Part shown: positions 1 through 8,589 of the stretch, one piece after another
How the letters are laid out: each line of letters opens with the position of its first letter
Position numbering within the stretch: position 1 is the stretch's first letter
Source of the DNA: UBA7887 sp964408735
GTDB lineage: Bacteria; Pseudomonadota; Alphaproteobacteria; UBA7887
Assembly (NCBI GenBank): GCA_964408735.1
Contig: CAYPAX010000004.1
Location: forward strand, 11,646-75,645
DNA: 64,000 nucleotides
Direction: 5' to 3'
Position numbers and translations under genes: made by a program
Notes under the pieces: generated by a model
What the model was told of the DNA's origin: nothing
Seen by the model: the letters and a program-made list of their open reading frames with translations, nothing else
Database searches by the model: none

Positions 1-1
1 C

Positions 2-607
2 CGCCTGCGCGCCCGGGCCATGGCCGCCGGCGCGACTTTGACCGATCCGGCCAGCACTTTCTTCAGTCACGACACCGTGTTGGCGCAGGATGTCAGCGTT
101 GGCCCCAACGTGGTCTTCGCCCCCGGCGTGCGCGTTGGCGAGGGCACCGAGATCCTGCCGTTCTGCCACCTCGAAGGGGTTGAGGTCGCGGCGGGTGCGC
201 GCATCGGCCCCTTCGCCCGCCTGCGCCCCGGAACACGCCTCGGCGAGGGCGCGCGCATCGGCAATTTCGTCGAGACCAAGGCGGCGGAAATCGCCGCCGG
301 GGCCAAGGTCAACCACCTCAGCTATATCGGCGACGCCAGCGTCGGCGCCGCCAGCAATATCGGCGCCGGCACCATCACCTGCAATTACGACGGCTTCGCC
401 AAGCACCGCACGGAGATCGGCGCCGGTGCCTTCATCGGCTCGAACACGGCCCTGGTGGCGCCGGTCAGCATCGGCGATGGCGCCATGGTGGGGGCGGGCA
501 GCACGGTGACCAAGGATGTCGAGGCCGACGCCTTGGCCGTGGCGCGAGGGCAGCAGCGCGATGTTCCCGATGGTGCCGCGCGCTTTCGCCGCCAGCGAAA
601 GGACTGA
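2..607 (+). CDS. glmU: GlmU C-terminal acetyltransferase part (5' truncated by window)
   Basis: The frame is open to the first bases of the window, so only the C-terminal ~200 residues are present. They form the left-handed beta-helix of bifunctional GlmU, which acetylates glucosamine-1-phosphate on the way to UDP-GlcNAc. Visible family signatures are hexapeptide repeats ([29 protein letters not shown]), the stretch [14 protein letters not shown], and the C-terminal [13 protein letters not shown] followed by [10 protein letters not shown]. The N-terminal uridylyltransferase domain must lie upstream. The stop is 3 nt before glmS, so the two steps of amino-sugar supply are co-transcribed. An internal ATG at position 20 is not the start, because homology-like sequence continues before it. 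Confidence 0.95.
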   Translation, partial: RLRARAMAAGATLTDPASTFFSHDTVLAQDVSVGPNVVFAPGVRVGEGTEILPFCHLEGVEVAAGARIGPFARLRPGTRLGEGARIGNFVETKAAEIAAGAKVNHLSYIGDASVGAASNIGAGTITCNYDGFAKHRTEIGAGAFIGSNTALVAPVSIGDGAMVGAGSTVTKDVEADALAVARGQQRDVPDGAARFRRQRKD

Positions 608-610
608 GCC

Positions 611-2434
611 GTGTGCGGCATTATCGGTGCCGTCGGCACGGCGGAAGCAACGCCGCTGCTGCTGGACGGGCTGCGGCGGCTGGAATATCGCGGATACGAT
701 TCCGCAGGCATCGCCACCCTGGTCGACGGCGGCATCGACCGCCGCCGCGCCGAGGGCAAGCTGTGCAACCTGCTGGCTGAGATCGAGGCGGCGCCGCTTG
801 CCGGCACCATCGGCATCGGCCATACGCGCTGGGCCACTCATGGCGCGCCCAACACCGACAATGCCCACCCCCATGCCAGCCCCCGCGTCGCGGTGGTCCA
901 TAACGGCATCATCGAGAATTTCCAGGCGCTGCGCGAAGAGCTAGCTGCCGACGGCCACACGTTCGAGACGGAAACCGACACCGAGGTCGTGGTTCACTTG
1001 CTGACCGCGGCGCTCGACCGCGGCGCCAGCCCTGAGCAGGCCACCGCGGCCATGCTGGGCCGCGTCGAAGGCGCCTTCGCCTTCGGCATCCTCTTTGCCG
1101 GCGAGGACGACCTGCTGGTCGGCGCGCGCCGCGGCAGCCCGCTCGCCGTGGGCTTCGGCGACGGCGAGATGTATCTCGGCTCCGATGCCATGGCGCTGGC
1201 ACCGCTGACCCGCCGCATTCTCTATCTCGAGGAAGGCGACTGGGTGGTCTTGCGGCGCGACGGCGCGCGCGTGCACGACGCCTCAGGCGCCGAGGTCGAG
1301 CGGCGCATCCGCGAGACGGCGCTGACAGGCGCCGCCATCGGCAAGGGCAACCACCGCCATTTCATGCACAAGGAGATCCACGAGCAGCCGAGCGTCATCG
1401 GCGACACGGTGCACAGCTACTACCATCCCCTGGAGGGCCGCGTGGTGCTGCCGCCGCTGTCTGCGGACTTGGCGGCGGTCGAGCGCCTGACCATCATCGC
1501 CTGCGGCACCTCGTTTTATGCGGCACAGGTGGCGCGCTATTGGTTCGAGCGCTTTGCCCGCCTGCCGGTGGATATCGATATCGCCTCCGAATTTCGCTAC
1601 CGCGACCCGCCGCTGAGCTCGGGCGGGCTCGGCCTGTTCATCTCTCAGTCGGGCGAGACGGCTGACACTTTGGCGGCGCTGCGCCACGCCAAGGACCAGG
1701 GGCAATCGACCATGGCGCTGGTCAATGTGCCCGAATCGAGCATGGCGCGCGAAGCGGCCGCGGTGCTGCAGACCCTGGCCGGACCCGAGATCGGCGTCGC
1801 CTCGACCAAGGCGTTCACCACCCAGCTCGCTTCGCTCGCTTGCCTGGCCATCGCCTGTGGGCGCGCGCGGGGAACGGTCACGCGCGAGGACGAGCAGCGG
1901 CTCGGCATGGCGCTGTCCGAGGTGCCGGCGCGGGCGGCCGAGGTGCTCAGCCACGACGAGCGCCTGCGCGACATCGCGGAAAGCATCCACCAGGTGCGCG
2001 ACGTGCTCTATATCGGTCGCGGCACCTCATACGCCATCGCCATGGAAGGCGCGTTGAAGCTCAAGGAGATCTCCTATATCCACGCCGAGGCCTATGCCGC
2101 GGGCGAGCTCAAGCACGGCCCCATCGCGCTGATCGACGACGGCGTGCCGGTCATCGTCATCGCGCCTTCCGACGCGCTGTTTGAGAAAACCGCCTCGAAC
2201 GTGGAAGAAGTGGCGGCACGCGGCGGCCGCGTCATATTGATCAGCGACGAGGCCGGCTGCGCTCGGCTCGCCGAGCGCGTCAGCGCCAGCGTCGCCCTGC
2301 CCGAGGTCGACCCCCTGGTGGCCCCCATTCTCTATGCCATCCCCGTGCAGTTGCTGGCCTATCATGTGGCGGTCTTCAAAGGCACCGACGTCGACCAGCC
2401 ACGCAACCTGGCAAAATCGGTGACCGTGGAATAG
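611..2434 (+). CDS. glmS: glutamine-fructose-6-phosphate aminotransferase (isomerizing)
   Basis: GlmS makes glucosamine-6-phosphate from fructose-6-phosphate and glutamine, the first step of UDP-GlcNAc synthesis, in the cytoplasm. It starts with GTG giving MCGIIGAVG, where Cys2 becomes the N-terminal nucleophile of the class II glutaminase domain (about residues 2-220; HTRWATHG and HNGIIENF visible). Two SIS sugar-isomerase domains follow, with CGTSFYAA, SQSGETADT, STKAFTTQ and GRGTSYAIAMEGALKLKEI. The C-terminus ends DQPRNLAKSVTVE, as in typical GlmS. At 607 aa it is the usual length. It follows glmU by 3 nt and precedes a GNAT gene by 2 nt. No glmS ribozyme-like leader fits in that space. 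Confidence 0.98.
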   Translation: MCGIIGAVGTAEATPLLLDGLRRLEYRGYDSAGIATLVDGGIDRRRAEGKLCNLLAEIEAAPLAGTIGIGHTRWATHGAPNTDNAHPHASPRVAVVHNGIIENFQALREELAADGHTFETETDTEVVVHLLTAALDRGASPEQATAAMLGRVEGAFAFGILFAGEDDLLVGARRGSPLAVGFGDGEMYLGSDAMALAPLTRRILYLEEGDWVVLRRDGARVHDASGAEVERRIRETALTGAAIGKGNHRHFMHKEIHEQPSVIGDTVHSYYHPLEGRVVLPPLSADLAAVERLTIIACGTSFYAAQVARYWFERFARLPVDIDIASEFRYRDPPLSSGGLGLFISQSGETADTLAALRHAKDQGQSTMALVNVPESSMAREAAAVLQTLAGPEIGVASTKAFTTQLASLACLAIACGRARGTVTREDEQRLGMALSEVPARAAEVLSHDERLRDIAESIHQVRDVLYIGRGTSYAIAMEGALKLKEISYIHAEAYAAGELKHGPIALIDDGVPVIVIAPSDALFEKTASNVEEVAARGGRVILISDEAGCARLAERVSASVALPEVDPLVAPILYAIPVQLLAYHVAVFKGTDVDQPRNLAKSVTVE

Positions 2435-2436
2435 CC

Positions 2437-2916
2437 ATGCGCAGCCTGGCCTCGCTGTCACCGGCAGAGCAGGCTCGGGTGGAGGCCGACATCCGCCGTA
2501 TCTTCGACGCCACCGCTGGCACCCTGGCGGGTGATGCATATTACAGGCGCTGGACCGGGCACTATCTGCGCGAGTGCCGCGAGCTGGTGCTGCTGGCTGG
2601 CGAGGACCCGGTCGTCGGCTATCTGATGGGCTGCCACGACAGCATGGCCGTGGCCGACGACATCTTCTATATCCGCGCCTTCGCCGATCTCTACGCGACG
2701 TACCCGGCGCATTTCCACGTCAATGTGTCGCCCAGTGCCCAGGGAAGGGGCCTCGGCCGGGCACTGATAGAATCCTCCCTCGCCGACGCGCCGCCATGCC
2801 ACGTCGTCACGAGTGCGAGGGCTGCGAACAGAGCGTTTTACGACAACCTCGGCTTCATGGACGCCCATCCGCGCCGCGTTGCCGGGCGTGAGCTTATCCT
2901 GCTGGGGCGCGCGTGA
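2437..2916 (+). CDS. GNAT-family N-acetyltransferase
   Basis: This 159-residue protein looks like a complete single-domain GNAT acetyltransferase. The acetyl-CoA loop motif is visible as QGRGLGRALI around residue 105. It is preceded by the beta-strand FHVNVSP and followed by AANRAFYDNLGF, the typical motif B region with the FY..LGF signature. The substrate cannot be told from sequence. It starts 2 nt after the glmS stop, so it is probably the last gene of the glmU-glmS operon, but a functional link to amino sugars is only a guess from position. Confidence 0.85.
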   Translation: MRSLASLSPAEQARVEADIRRIFDATAGTLAGDAYYRRWTGHYLRECRELVLLAGEDPVVGYLMGCHDSMAVADDIFYIRAFADLYATYPAHFHVNVSPSAQGRGLGRALIESSLADAPPCHVVTSARAANRAFYDNLGFMDAHPRRVAGRELILLGRA

Positions 2917-2966
2917 TCGTAACTTGTGCTATCCCTCGCCACCAACTCACCAAACAAGGAAACACC

Positions 2967-3896
2967 ATGCACATTGCGATTATTGGGGCCGGCGGGGTTG
3001 GCGGCTATGTGGGGGCGCGGCTGGCGGCGTCGGGCGAGCGGGTTACGTTTGTTCAGAGGGGGGCGCATCTGGCGGCCATGCAGAGCTCGGGCTTGCGGCT
3101 GACGAGCCAGCTTGGCGACGTTGAGTTGCCGCAAGTGGATGCGCGTCCCGATGCGGACGGTATCGGGCCGGTGGATGTGGTTTTCGTTTGCGTCAAGAGC
3201 GCCCAGACGGAAGAGGCCGGGGCGCTGGCCAGGCAGATGCTGGGGCCGGACACGGCCGTCATCTCGTTGCAGAACGGGGTCGAGAACGAGGATCGCCTGG
3301 CCGCCATAGTCGGGCCCGAGCATGTGCTGGGCGGGGTGATCTACATCCTGTCGCTGATCGAGCAGCCGGGGCACATCGTGCATTCCACGCCCGGTGCCCG
3401 CCTGCAGATCGGCGAGCGCGACGGCAGCGAGTCCTCGCGCGTGCGCGCCATCACCGACGCCTGCGCCAAGGCCGGCATCGATGTCGAGCTGAGCCGCGAT
3501 ATCGAGGCGGCGCTATGGATCAAGTTCACCGGCCTTTGCGCCCATAACGGCATGACCGCGCTGACCCGCTGCGCCATCGGCCCGGTGCGCGAGGATGCGG
3601 TCTGCCGCGAGGTATTGATCCGTTGCGCCCGCGAAGTGCTGGCCCTGGCCGAGGCGCGCGGCGTCATCTTGCCCGACGATTTCAAGGCCGATCCGGTGCA
3701 GATGTTCATGAAGATGCCGCCGACCATGACCTCGTCGATGCATTGCGACGTCACCCACGGCAAGCCGCTGGAGGTGGACTGGCTCAACGGGGCGGTGGCG
3801 CGCCTGGCGGCGGAATCGGGCATCGACGTGCCGGTCAATCAGACCGTCTTCGCGGGCCTCAAGCTTCATGCAGCAGGTGCTGTGCACCAGAATTGA
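2967..3896 (+). CDS. panE: 2-dehydropantoate 2-reductase family protein
   Basis: PanE-type enzymes reduce ketopantoate to pantoate with NADPH (pantothenate and CoA synthesis). The N-terminus has a Rossmann motif, IIGAGGVGGYVGARLA, and the C-terminal domain has the family segment WIKFTGLCAHNGMTAL containing the expected catalytic lysine, followed by TSSMHCDVTHGKPLEVDWLNGAV. Length is 309 aa. I chose the ATG at 2967 over an upstream in-frame start at 2913 because AAGGA lies just before it and the Rossmann strand begins immediately. Many PanE homologs act on other 2-keto acids, so the exact substrate is open. The 3' end overlaps the convergent methyltransferase gene by 31 nt. Confidence 0.85.
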   Translation: MHIAIIGAGGVGGYVGARLAASGERVTFVQRGAHLAAMQSSGLRLTSQLGDVELPQVDARPDADGIGPVDVVFVCVKSAQTEEAGALARQMLGPDTAVISLQNGVENEDRLAAIVGPEHVLGGVIYILSLIEQPGHIVHSTPGARLQIGERDGSESSRVRAITDACAKAGIDVELSRDIEAALWIKFTGLCAHNGMTALTRCAIGPVREDAVCREVLIRCAREVLALAEARGVILPDDFKADPVQMFMKMPPTMTSSMHCDVTHGKPLEVDWLNGAVARLAAESGIDVPVNQTVFAGLKLHAAGAVHQN

Positions 3897-5572
3897 TACA
3901 TGGCGGCGAAGGTTCGCGGATGCTCGGACTCGTAAGCCTGCCAGGCATTGAGGTCGCGCGCCGGGTCGGCGTCCGGATGCTCCAGACGAAAGCGCGCAAT
4001 GCGGGCCTCGGGCAAGGCGAAGCCGCGAAAGGCCAAGCCCAGGTCGGCGAGCCAGGTGGCGATCTCGGGGATCGTCACGGGGCGCTCGTGGGCGTGGAAG
4101 AGCAGGTCGCGGCAGCGGTTGAGGCCATAGAAATCGGGCGCCGACAAGGTCTGCTGCCAGCGTTGATCCGGATCGGTCATCAGCTCGTGGCGGAAAGCGC
4201 GAATCGTTTCCGCGTCGGCGCCCAGGCCGCGGCCGGCGATCTCGGCGCGTAGCGTGGCAATTTCCGCCCTCGCGGTGGCGCTGTAGAGGCCGATCAGCAT
4301 GGCACCGTCGGGTTCCAGGCAATCGACCAGCGCTCGCCAGCCGGCCAGCGGGTCAGCCATGTGATGCAATACGCCGACGCACTCGATGACATCAAAGCGC
4401 CGACCGAGCTTCGCTGCCGCCAGAATGTCGCCCTGTACGAAGCGGATGCGCTCCACACCGTAGTCGCGCGCGCGCCGTGCGCCATAGGCGAGGCTCGCCC
4501 GGCTGAGATCGAGCGCCGTGACTTGAGCTTGCTCGCCATAGCCGAGCGCGGCGGCGATGGCCTGCTGGCCGGTGCCGCAGCCGGCGATCAGCACCTCGAC
4601 CTTGCGGCGTGGTGCGCTGCCGACGAAGCGCGCCATGTCTTGCGCGAAGGCGCCTGGGCGCGGGCGTGTCAGGCGCTGCCAGCGGGGATAGGGGTTGGCC
4701 TCGTATTGCGCCGCGACTGCGCCTGAGGTGGCATCGCCGAGACTGCCCAGCGAGGGCAGGGCGGCCGCCAGTTCGCGTTCGCTCTCGGCTTCGGCGTGGG
4801 CCTCGGCAAGCATTGTGGCGAAGGCGCGTGGACGCGCGTCGATGTTCGGATCGGGCAGGGCGTACAGCGCCTGCAGCAAGCCGGTCGCGACAGCCGCACG
4901 CTCCTGCGCATCCGCATACCAGACGTAATCGCAGCTCCGGGCCTGGCGCGCCAAGGCACAGGCAAAGGCGCGCGCAGCCTTGCGCTCGATCAGTCCGGGC
5001 GTCAGCAGCAGTGTCCGCCGCAGGGCGGTCAGCAGCAGCTCGATCTCCGCATCGGCATTGCTGCCTTCCGCGAGACAGGCCAGCAGCAGGGGATCGGCCA
5101 AAGCCTCGTCATTGCGGCGTGACAGCAGGGCCTCGGCCGCCGCCGTCCAGCCCTCTGCGCGGCCACGCGCGATCGCCGCTGCCAGAGCGCCATGGGCCTT
5201 GAGCCAGGCGATGCCGGCGCGGGCGAGGGGCTGGGGGTCTATCCCGGGATGGCCTAAGCCGGCGAGCAGGCCGCGGCGGTCAAGCGTCTCGGGCGGCACG
5301 GCGCCGTGGCTTTCCAGCAGCACGGCCAGACGTTGCGCCGCCGCGTCGAGCTTGCGGTCGCGGGCCAGGGCGCGGCTGTAGGCGGCGATTGCCTCGGCCG
5401 GGCGCCGCGCGGCTTCCAATGCCATGGCATGGGCGAAATGAGCGCGGGGATTGCGCGGCGCTTCCTCGGCCAGGGCGGCGAGGCGCTGAAGAGCGCTGTC
5501 ATCGCCGGCCTCGAGCGCGGTGACGGCGCCCGCGACGGCCTGGTCGATCATGGTTTTGCTGCGCGTGCTCAT
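3866..5572 (-). CDS. TPR-containing class I SAM-dependent methyltransferase
   Basis: The 568-residue product has an N-terminal helical repeat part (about residues 1-110) that resembles tetratricopeptide repeats (HFAHAMALEAARRPAEAIAAYSRAL), a long helical middle, and a C-terminal class I methyltransferase domain. The SAM-binding motif I is VLIAGCGTGQQAIAAA, followed by VTALDLSRASL and VIECVGVLHHMADP. Substrate is unknown. The ATG at 5572 (MSTRSK) is preferred over longer in-frame versions, because the upstream DNA holds the hairpin terminator of the next gene. It runs convergent to, and overlaps, the panE-like gene. Confidence 0.8.
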   Translation of the reverse strand: MSTRSKTMIDQAVAGAVTALEAGDDSALQRLAALAEEAPRNPRAHFAHAMALEAARRPAEAIAAYSRALARDRKLDAAAQRLAVLLESHGAVPPETLDRRGLLAGLGHPGIDPQPLARAGIAWLKAHGALAAAIARGRAEGWTAAAEALLSRRNDEALADPLLLACLAEGSNADAEIELLLTALRRTLLLTPGLIERKAARAFACALARQARSCDYVWYADAQERAAVATGLLQALYALPDPNIDARPRAFATMLAEAHAEAESERELAAALPSLGSLGDATSGAVAAQYEANPYPRWQRLTRPRPGAFAQDMARFVGSAPRRKVEVLIAGCGTGQQAIAAALGYGEQAQVTALDLSRASLAYGARRARDYGVERIRFVQGDILAAAKLGRRFDVIECVGVLHHMADPLAGWRALVDCLEPDGAMLIGLYSATARAEIATLRAEIAGRGLGADAETIRAFRHELMTDPDQRWQQTLSAPDFYGLNRCRDLLFHAHERPVTIPEIATWLADLGLAFRGFALPEARIARFRLEHPDADPARDLNAWQAYESEHPRTFAAMYQFWCTAPAA

Positions 5573-5589
5573 GGCCCGAATGTGCCACG

Positions 5590-5633
5590 TCCAGCGAAAA
5601 AGAGAAGGAGGCGATGGCATAACCATCGCCTCC
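5590..5633 (-). terminator. rho-independent terminator after the Cys-array P460 gene
   Basis: A perfect 11-bp inverted repeat (GGAGGCGATGG at 5607-5617 and its complement at 5623-5633) encloses a 5-nt loop. Read on the minus strand it is followed by a T-rich run (TTCTCTTTTTC). It lies about 90 nt downstream of the stop at 5725, which fits termination of that gene, and about 18 nt before the start of the next minus-strand gene. Confidence 0.8.
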
Positions 5634-5640
5634 AACGCGC

Positions 5641-5670
5641 CGAGGAGAGGTCCGGGGGGCCTACTCCTCG
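5641..5670. other. second hairpin in the 3' region of the P460 gene
   Basis: CGAGGAG (5641-5647) pairs with CTCCTCG (5664-5670), and the interior (AGGTCC / GGCCT) can pair further. It lies between the P460 gene stop and the terminator hairpin. It may be a 3' stability structure or a processing site; no function can be assigned. Confidence 0.45.
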
Positions 5671-5724
5671 TCTGGGACGGCGGGTGTGGCCACCGCCGCC
5701 CCAACCGGGGGGTCTTATTGTCGT

Positions 5725-6888
5725 CTAGCGCCGATATTCCTCCGGCAGGAACCAGAGAGCGTCCTGTTCTCCGACGGCGTTGTGGCAGTCGGCGCAGAAC
5801 TGGACCTTGGCCGAGCCGGCCCCGTTGGTGGTGCCGAACACGGTGCCGTTGGGCATCACCATCTGGTATTGCCAGTCTCCACTGCCGGCATTGAAGCCGG
5901 CCTCCATCTTGGTCATCAGGAAGAGGGGGCCGACCATGACCTGTCCCTTGCCGTTGACCGAGAAGCTGTCCTTGGCGAGCACCGTTCCGGCGGCCATGGT
6001 GCCGGCGTCCTCGTAGCCGCCATAGGCGTTGTTGTTCGAATAGTTGTTGACGTAGCGCCCGCCATGGGTGGCCGAGATATATGGCGAGGTGGCGAAGTTG
6101 GTCCAGCCGACATATTGCCGCCCGGCCATGATGCCCGAGCGGGCGTAGGCCGAGATCAGGTCCGACTTGGCGCAGCTGTAGGCGTCGCGCGCCTCGGCGT
6201 CCGTCAGCTCAGCACCGCCGCCGGCTCCGCAGGGACTGCAGGCGCCGCACGGATTGCACGGATTGCAGCCAGCCGCCGCACAGGGATTGCAGGGGCTGCA
6301 TGCTGCCGCAGCACACGGATTGCACGGATTGCAGGCACCGCATCCTGCCGCCGCGCAGGGATTGCAGGCGCCGCATCCTGCCGCCGCGCAGGGATTGCAG
6401 GCGCCGCAAGGGCCGCAAGGATGACAGGGGTGGCAGGCCTTGGCGGCGCAGGGATTGCAGGCGATGCGCGGCACCACGCATTCGGTCGTGCCGACGCCGG
6501 CGCCACAGCCAGCCGCACCACAGGGGCCACAAGGACCGCAGGGGCCACAAGGGCCGCAGGCACCACAGCCGGCGGCGGCGCAAGGATTGCAGGCACCGCA
6601 GCCTGCCGCCGCACAGGGATTGCAGCCGCCGCAGGGATTGCAGGCGCCGCAGCCAGCGGCAGCGCAGGGATTGCACGCGCCGCAACCTGCTGCATCACAG
6701 GGATTGCATCCGCCGCAGGCGCCGCAAGGATTACAACCGCCGCAGGCGCCGCATGCCTTGCAAGCGGCGGCAGCACAGCCTCCGGCCTTGGCGCCGGTAT
6801 CGGTACAGCCCGCCGTCGCCAGGCCGATGCCGATGACAAACGGCAAGACCGTGGTGGTGAGCAACCGGCTTCTGGTGGTGAATTGCAT
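5725..6888 (-). CDS. Cys-array lipoprotein with C-terminal cytochrome P460-like haem domain
   Basis: The 387-aa product has three parts. Residues 1-27 form a signal peptide ending LATAG-Cys28, which fits a lipobox with Thr at -3, so a lipid-anchored envelope protein is predicted. Residues 29-220 are almost only Cys, Gly, Ala, Pro and Asn: about 50 cysteines spaced mostly three residues apart, with 14 NPC triplets and repeated AAAGCGACNPC units. Residues 221-387 match the cytochrome P460 family (GRYVNNYSN, AGTVLAKDSFSV, GPLFLMTKM, GDWQYQMVMPNG) and end with the c-type haem motif FCADCH (Cys365, Cys368, His369). P460-family proteins include hydroxylamine and NO oxidoreductases; activity here is not proven. 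GAGGGGAGA before the ATG supports this start. The array may bind metal, form disulfides or conduct electrons; this is inference. Confidence 0.85.
   Translation of the reverse strand: MQFTTRSRLLTTTVLPFVIGIGLATAGCTDTGAKAGGCAAAACKACGACGGCNPCGACGGCNPCDAAGCGACNPCAAAGCGACNPCGGCNPCAAAGCGACNPCAAAGCGACGPCGPCGPCGPCGAAGCGAGVGTTECVVPRIACNPCAAKACHPCHPCGPCGACNPCAAAGCGACNPCAAAGCGACNPCNPCAAAACSPCNPCAAAGCNPCNPCGACSPCGAGGGAELTDAEARDAYSCAKSDLISAYARSGIMAGRQYVGWTNFATSPYISATHGGRYVNNYSNNNAYGGYEDAGTMAAGTVLAKDSFSVNGKGQVMVGPLFLMTKMEAGFNAGSGDWQYQMVMPNGTVFGTTNGAGSAKVQFCADCHNAVGEQDALWFLPEEYRR
6229..6804 (-). repeat. in-frame DNA repeat array coding the Cys-rich region
   Basis: Tandem, slightly diverged units coding AAAGCGACNPC (33 nt), mixed with shorter NPC, GPC, GAC and GGC triplets, cover about 575 bp. 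Every unit length is a multiple of three (in practice of nine), so copy number can change by slippage or recombination without breaking the downstream haem domain. There are no spacers, so this is not a CRISPR array. Confidence 0.85.
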
Positions 6889-7016
6889 GGCGTAAATCTC
6901 CCCTCTCGCCCTCATCTCTCATTATTCTCATTACAAACCCTGCGCGGACGGTTGCCGAGTCAACTCTGTTCACGCCCGTGTGAGGGTTTGCCGCCGCAGA
7001 TCAGCAACGGCACGTC

Positions 7017-7044
7017 TTGCCGCGTGGCGCGCGGCGCGTATACT
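7017..7044 (+). promoter_or_regulatory. putative sigma-70-like promoter for the gabD-gor transcript
   Basis: TTGCCG (7017-7022) and TATACT (7039-7044) are separated by 16 bp and would give a start near 7051, about 75 nt before the gabD ATG. It lies in the 237-bp region shared with the divergent P460 gene. This is a consensus match by eye only. Confidence 0.45.
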
Positions 7045-7125
7045 CGGGCCACGTATTCCGCACACACAGGGTCGTATCCGCCGGGGCTTCTTGCCGGCGC
7101 GCCCATTTGCTTTACGGAGAGAACC

Positions 7126-8583
7126 ATGCAGCTCAACAATCCGAGCCTGTTTCGCAGCCAGTGCTACATCGACGGCGAGTGGGTCGACGCCGACTCGGGT
7201 GGCACGTTCGAGGTCACCAATCCCGCCAATGGCGATGTGCTCGGCACGGTGCCCAAGATGGGCGCCGACGAGACGCGGCGCGCCATCGACGCGGCGAATG
7301 CCGCCTGGCCCGCCTGGCGCGCCCTGACCGGCAAGGAACGGGCACAGATCCTGCGCCGCTGGTACGACCTGATGCACGAGAACCTGGACGATCTCGGCAT
7401 GATCATGACCTTGGAGCAGGGCAAGCCCCTGCCCGAAGCGAAGGGCGAGATCCACTACGCCTCGTGGTTCGTCGAGTGGTTCGCCGAAGAGGCCAAGCGG
7501 GCCTACGGCGAAGTGATTCCGGCGACCCTGCCCGACCGCCGTATCGTTTGCACCAAGGAGCCGATCGGCGTCGTCGCGGCGATCACGCCGTGGAACTTCC
7601 CCACCGCCATGATCACCCGCAAGGCCGCCCCGGCACTCGCCGCCGGCTGTCCGATCATCATCAAGCCCGCGTCCGCCACGCCCTACAGCGCGCTGGCCCT
7701 GGCCGTGCTTGCCGAGGAGGCCGGCATTCCCAAGGGCGTCTTCAACCTGATCACCGGCTCGGCCGGCGGCATCGGCGGCGAGCTGACCGGCAATTCGATC
7801 GTGCGCAAGATGTCGTTCACGGGTTCGACCGAGATCGGCAAGGTGCTGATGGCCCAATGCGCCGAGACCATCAAGAAGATGTCCCTCGAGCTTGGTGGCA
7901 ACGCGCCGCTGATCGTCTTCGACGATGCCGATCTCGACCAGGCAGTGGCCGGCGCCATGGCGTCGAAGTACCGCAATGCCGGCCAGACCTGCGTTTGCGC
8001 CAATCGCATCCTGGTGCAGGACGGCGTCTACGACGAGTTCTCCAAACGCCTTGGCGAGGCGGTGGCCGGGCTCAAGGTCGGTGACGGCCTCGGTGACGGA
8101 ATCACCCAAGGCCCGCTGATCGACATGGCGGCGATCGAGAAGGTCGAGGAGCACATCTCAGACGCGGTCGCCAAGGGCGCGGCGGTGGCTGCCGGTGGCG
8201 AGCGCCACGACATCGGCGGACAGTTCTTCCAGCCCACCGTGCTCACGGGCGTGACCGAGGACATGAAGATCGCCAGCGAAGAGACCTTCGGTCCGGTGGC
8301 GCCGCTCTTCCGCTTCGATAGCGAGGAAGAGGCGATCACCATGGCCAACAACACCGAGTTCGGCCTCGCCGCCTATTTCTTCAGCCGCGACATCGGCCGC
8401 ATCTGGCGGGTTGCCGAGGCGCTCGAATACGGCATGGTCGGCATCAACGAAGGCATTCTGTCGACCGAGGTTGCACCGTTCGGCGGTGTCAAGGAATCGG
8501 GCATCGGCCGCGAAGGCGCCCGCGAAGGCATGCTCGAGTTCATGGAGACCAAGTACATGCTGATGGGCGCCATCGATAAGTAG
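7126..8583 (+). CDS. gabD: NAD(P)-dependent succinate-semialdehyde dehydrogenase family
   Basis: This aldehyde dehydrogenase (485 aa) closely resembles GabD, which oxidises succinate semialdehyde to succinate in GABA and related catabolism. Motifs: ITPWNFPTAMITRKAAPALAAG (only part of this is the classic PWNFP signature), FTGSTEIGK, LELGGNAPLIV with the general-base Glu, and the catalytic Cys in GQTCVCANR. The frame is open far upstream to 5686, but that is read-through over the antisense of the P460 gene; the ATG at 7126 has GGAGAG in front and starts at the usual ALDH N-terminus. The gor gene follows after 6 nt. Aldehyde specificity is inferred from family resemblance. Confidence 0.9.
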   Translation: MQLNNPSLFRSQCYIDGEWVDADSGGTFEVTNPANGDVLGTVPKMGADETRRAIDAANAAWPAWRALTGKERAQILRRWYDLMHENLDDLGMIMTLEQGKPLPEAKGEIHYASWFVEWFAEEAKRAYGEVIPATLPDRRIVCTKEPIGVVAAITPWNFPTAMITRKAAPALAAGCPIIIKPASATPYSALALAVLAEEAGIPKGVFNLITGSAGGIGGELTGNSIVRKMSFTGSTEIGKVLMAQCAETIKKMSLELGGNAPLIVFDDADLDQAVAGAMASKYRNAGQTCVCANRILVQDGVYDEFSKRLGEAVAGLKVGDGLGDGITQGPLIDMAAIEKVEEHISDAVAKGAAVAAGGERHDIGGQFFQPTVLTGVTEDMKIASEETFGPVAPLFRFDSEEEAITMANNTEFGLAAYFFSRDIGRIWRVAEALEYGMVGINEGILSTEVAPFGGVKESGIGREGAREGMLEFMETKYMLMGAIDK

Positions 8584-8589
8584 CGCGCC

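Noticed and set aside
544..620. glmS ribozyme or riboswitch
   Set aside because: Only 3 nt separate glmU and glmS, leaving no space for such a leader.
6229..6804. CRISPR-like repeats
   Set aside because: Units are contiguous and in frame with no unique spacers; they code the Cys array, and no cas gene is present.
5686..7125. Upstream 480-codon extension of the dehydrogenase frame
   Set aside because: It is the antisense of the Cys-array gene; the low-complexity Ala/Gly/Thr sequence mirrors the repeat, and the aldehyde dehydrogenase begins normally at 7126 behind a good ribosome-binding site.
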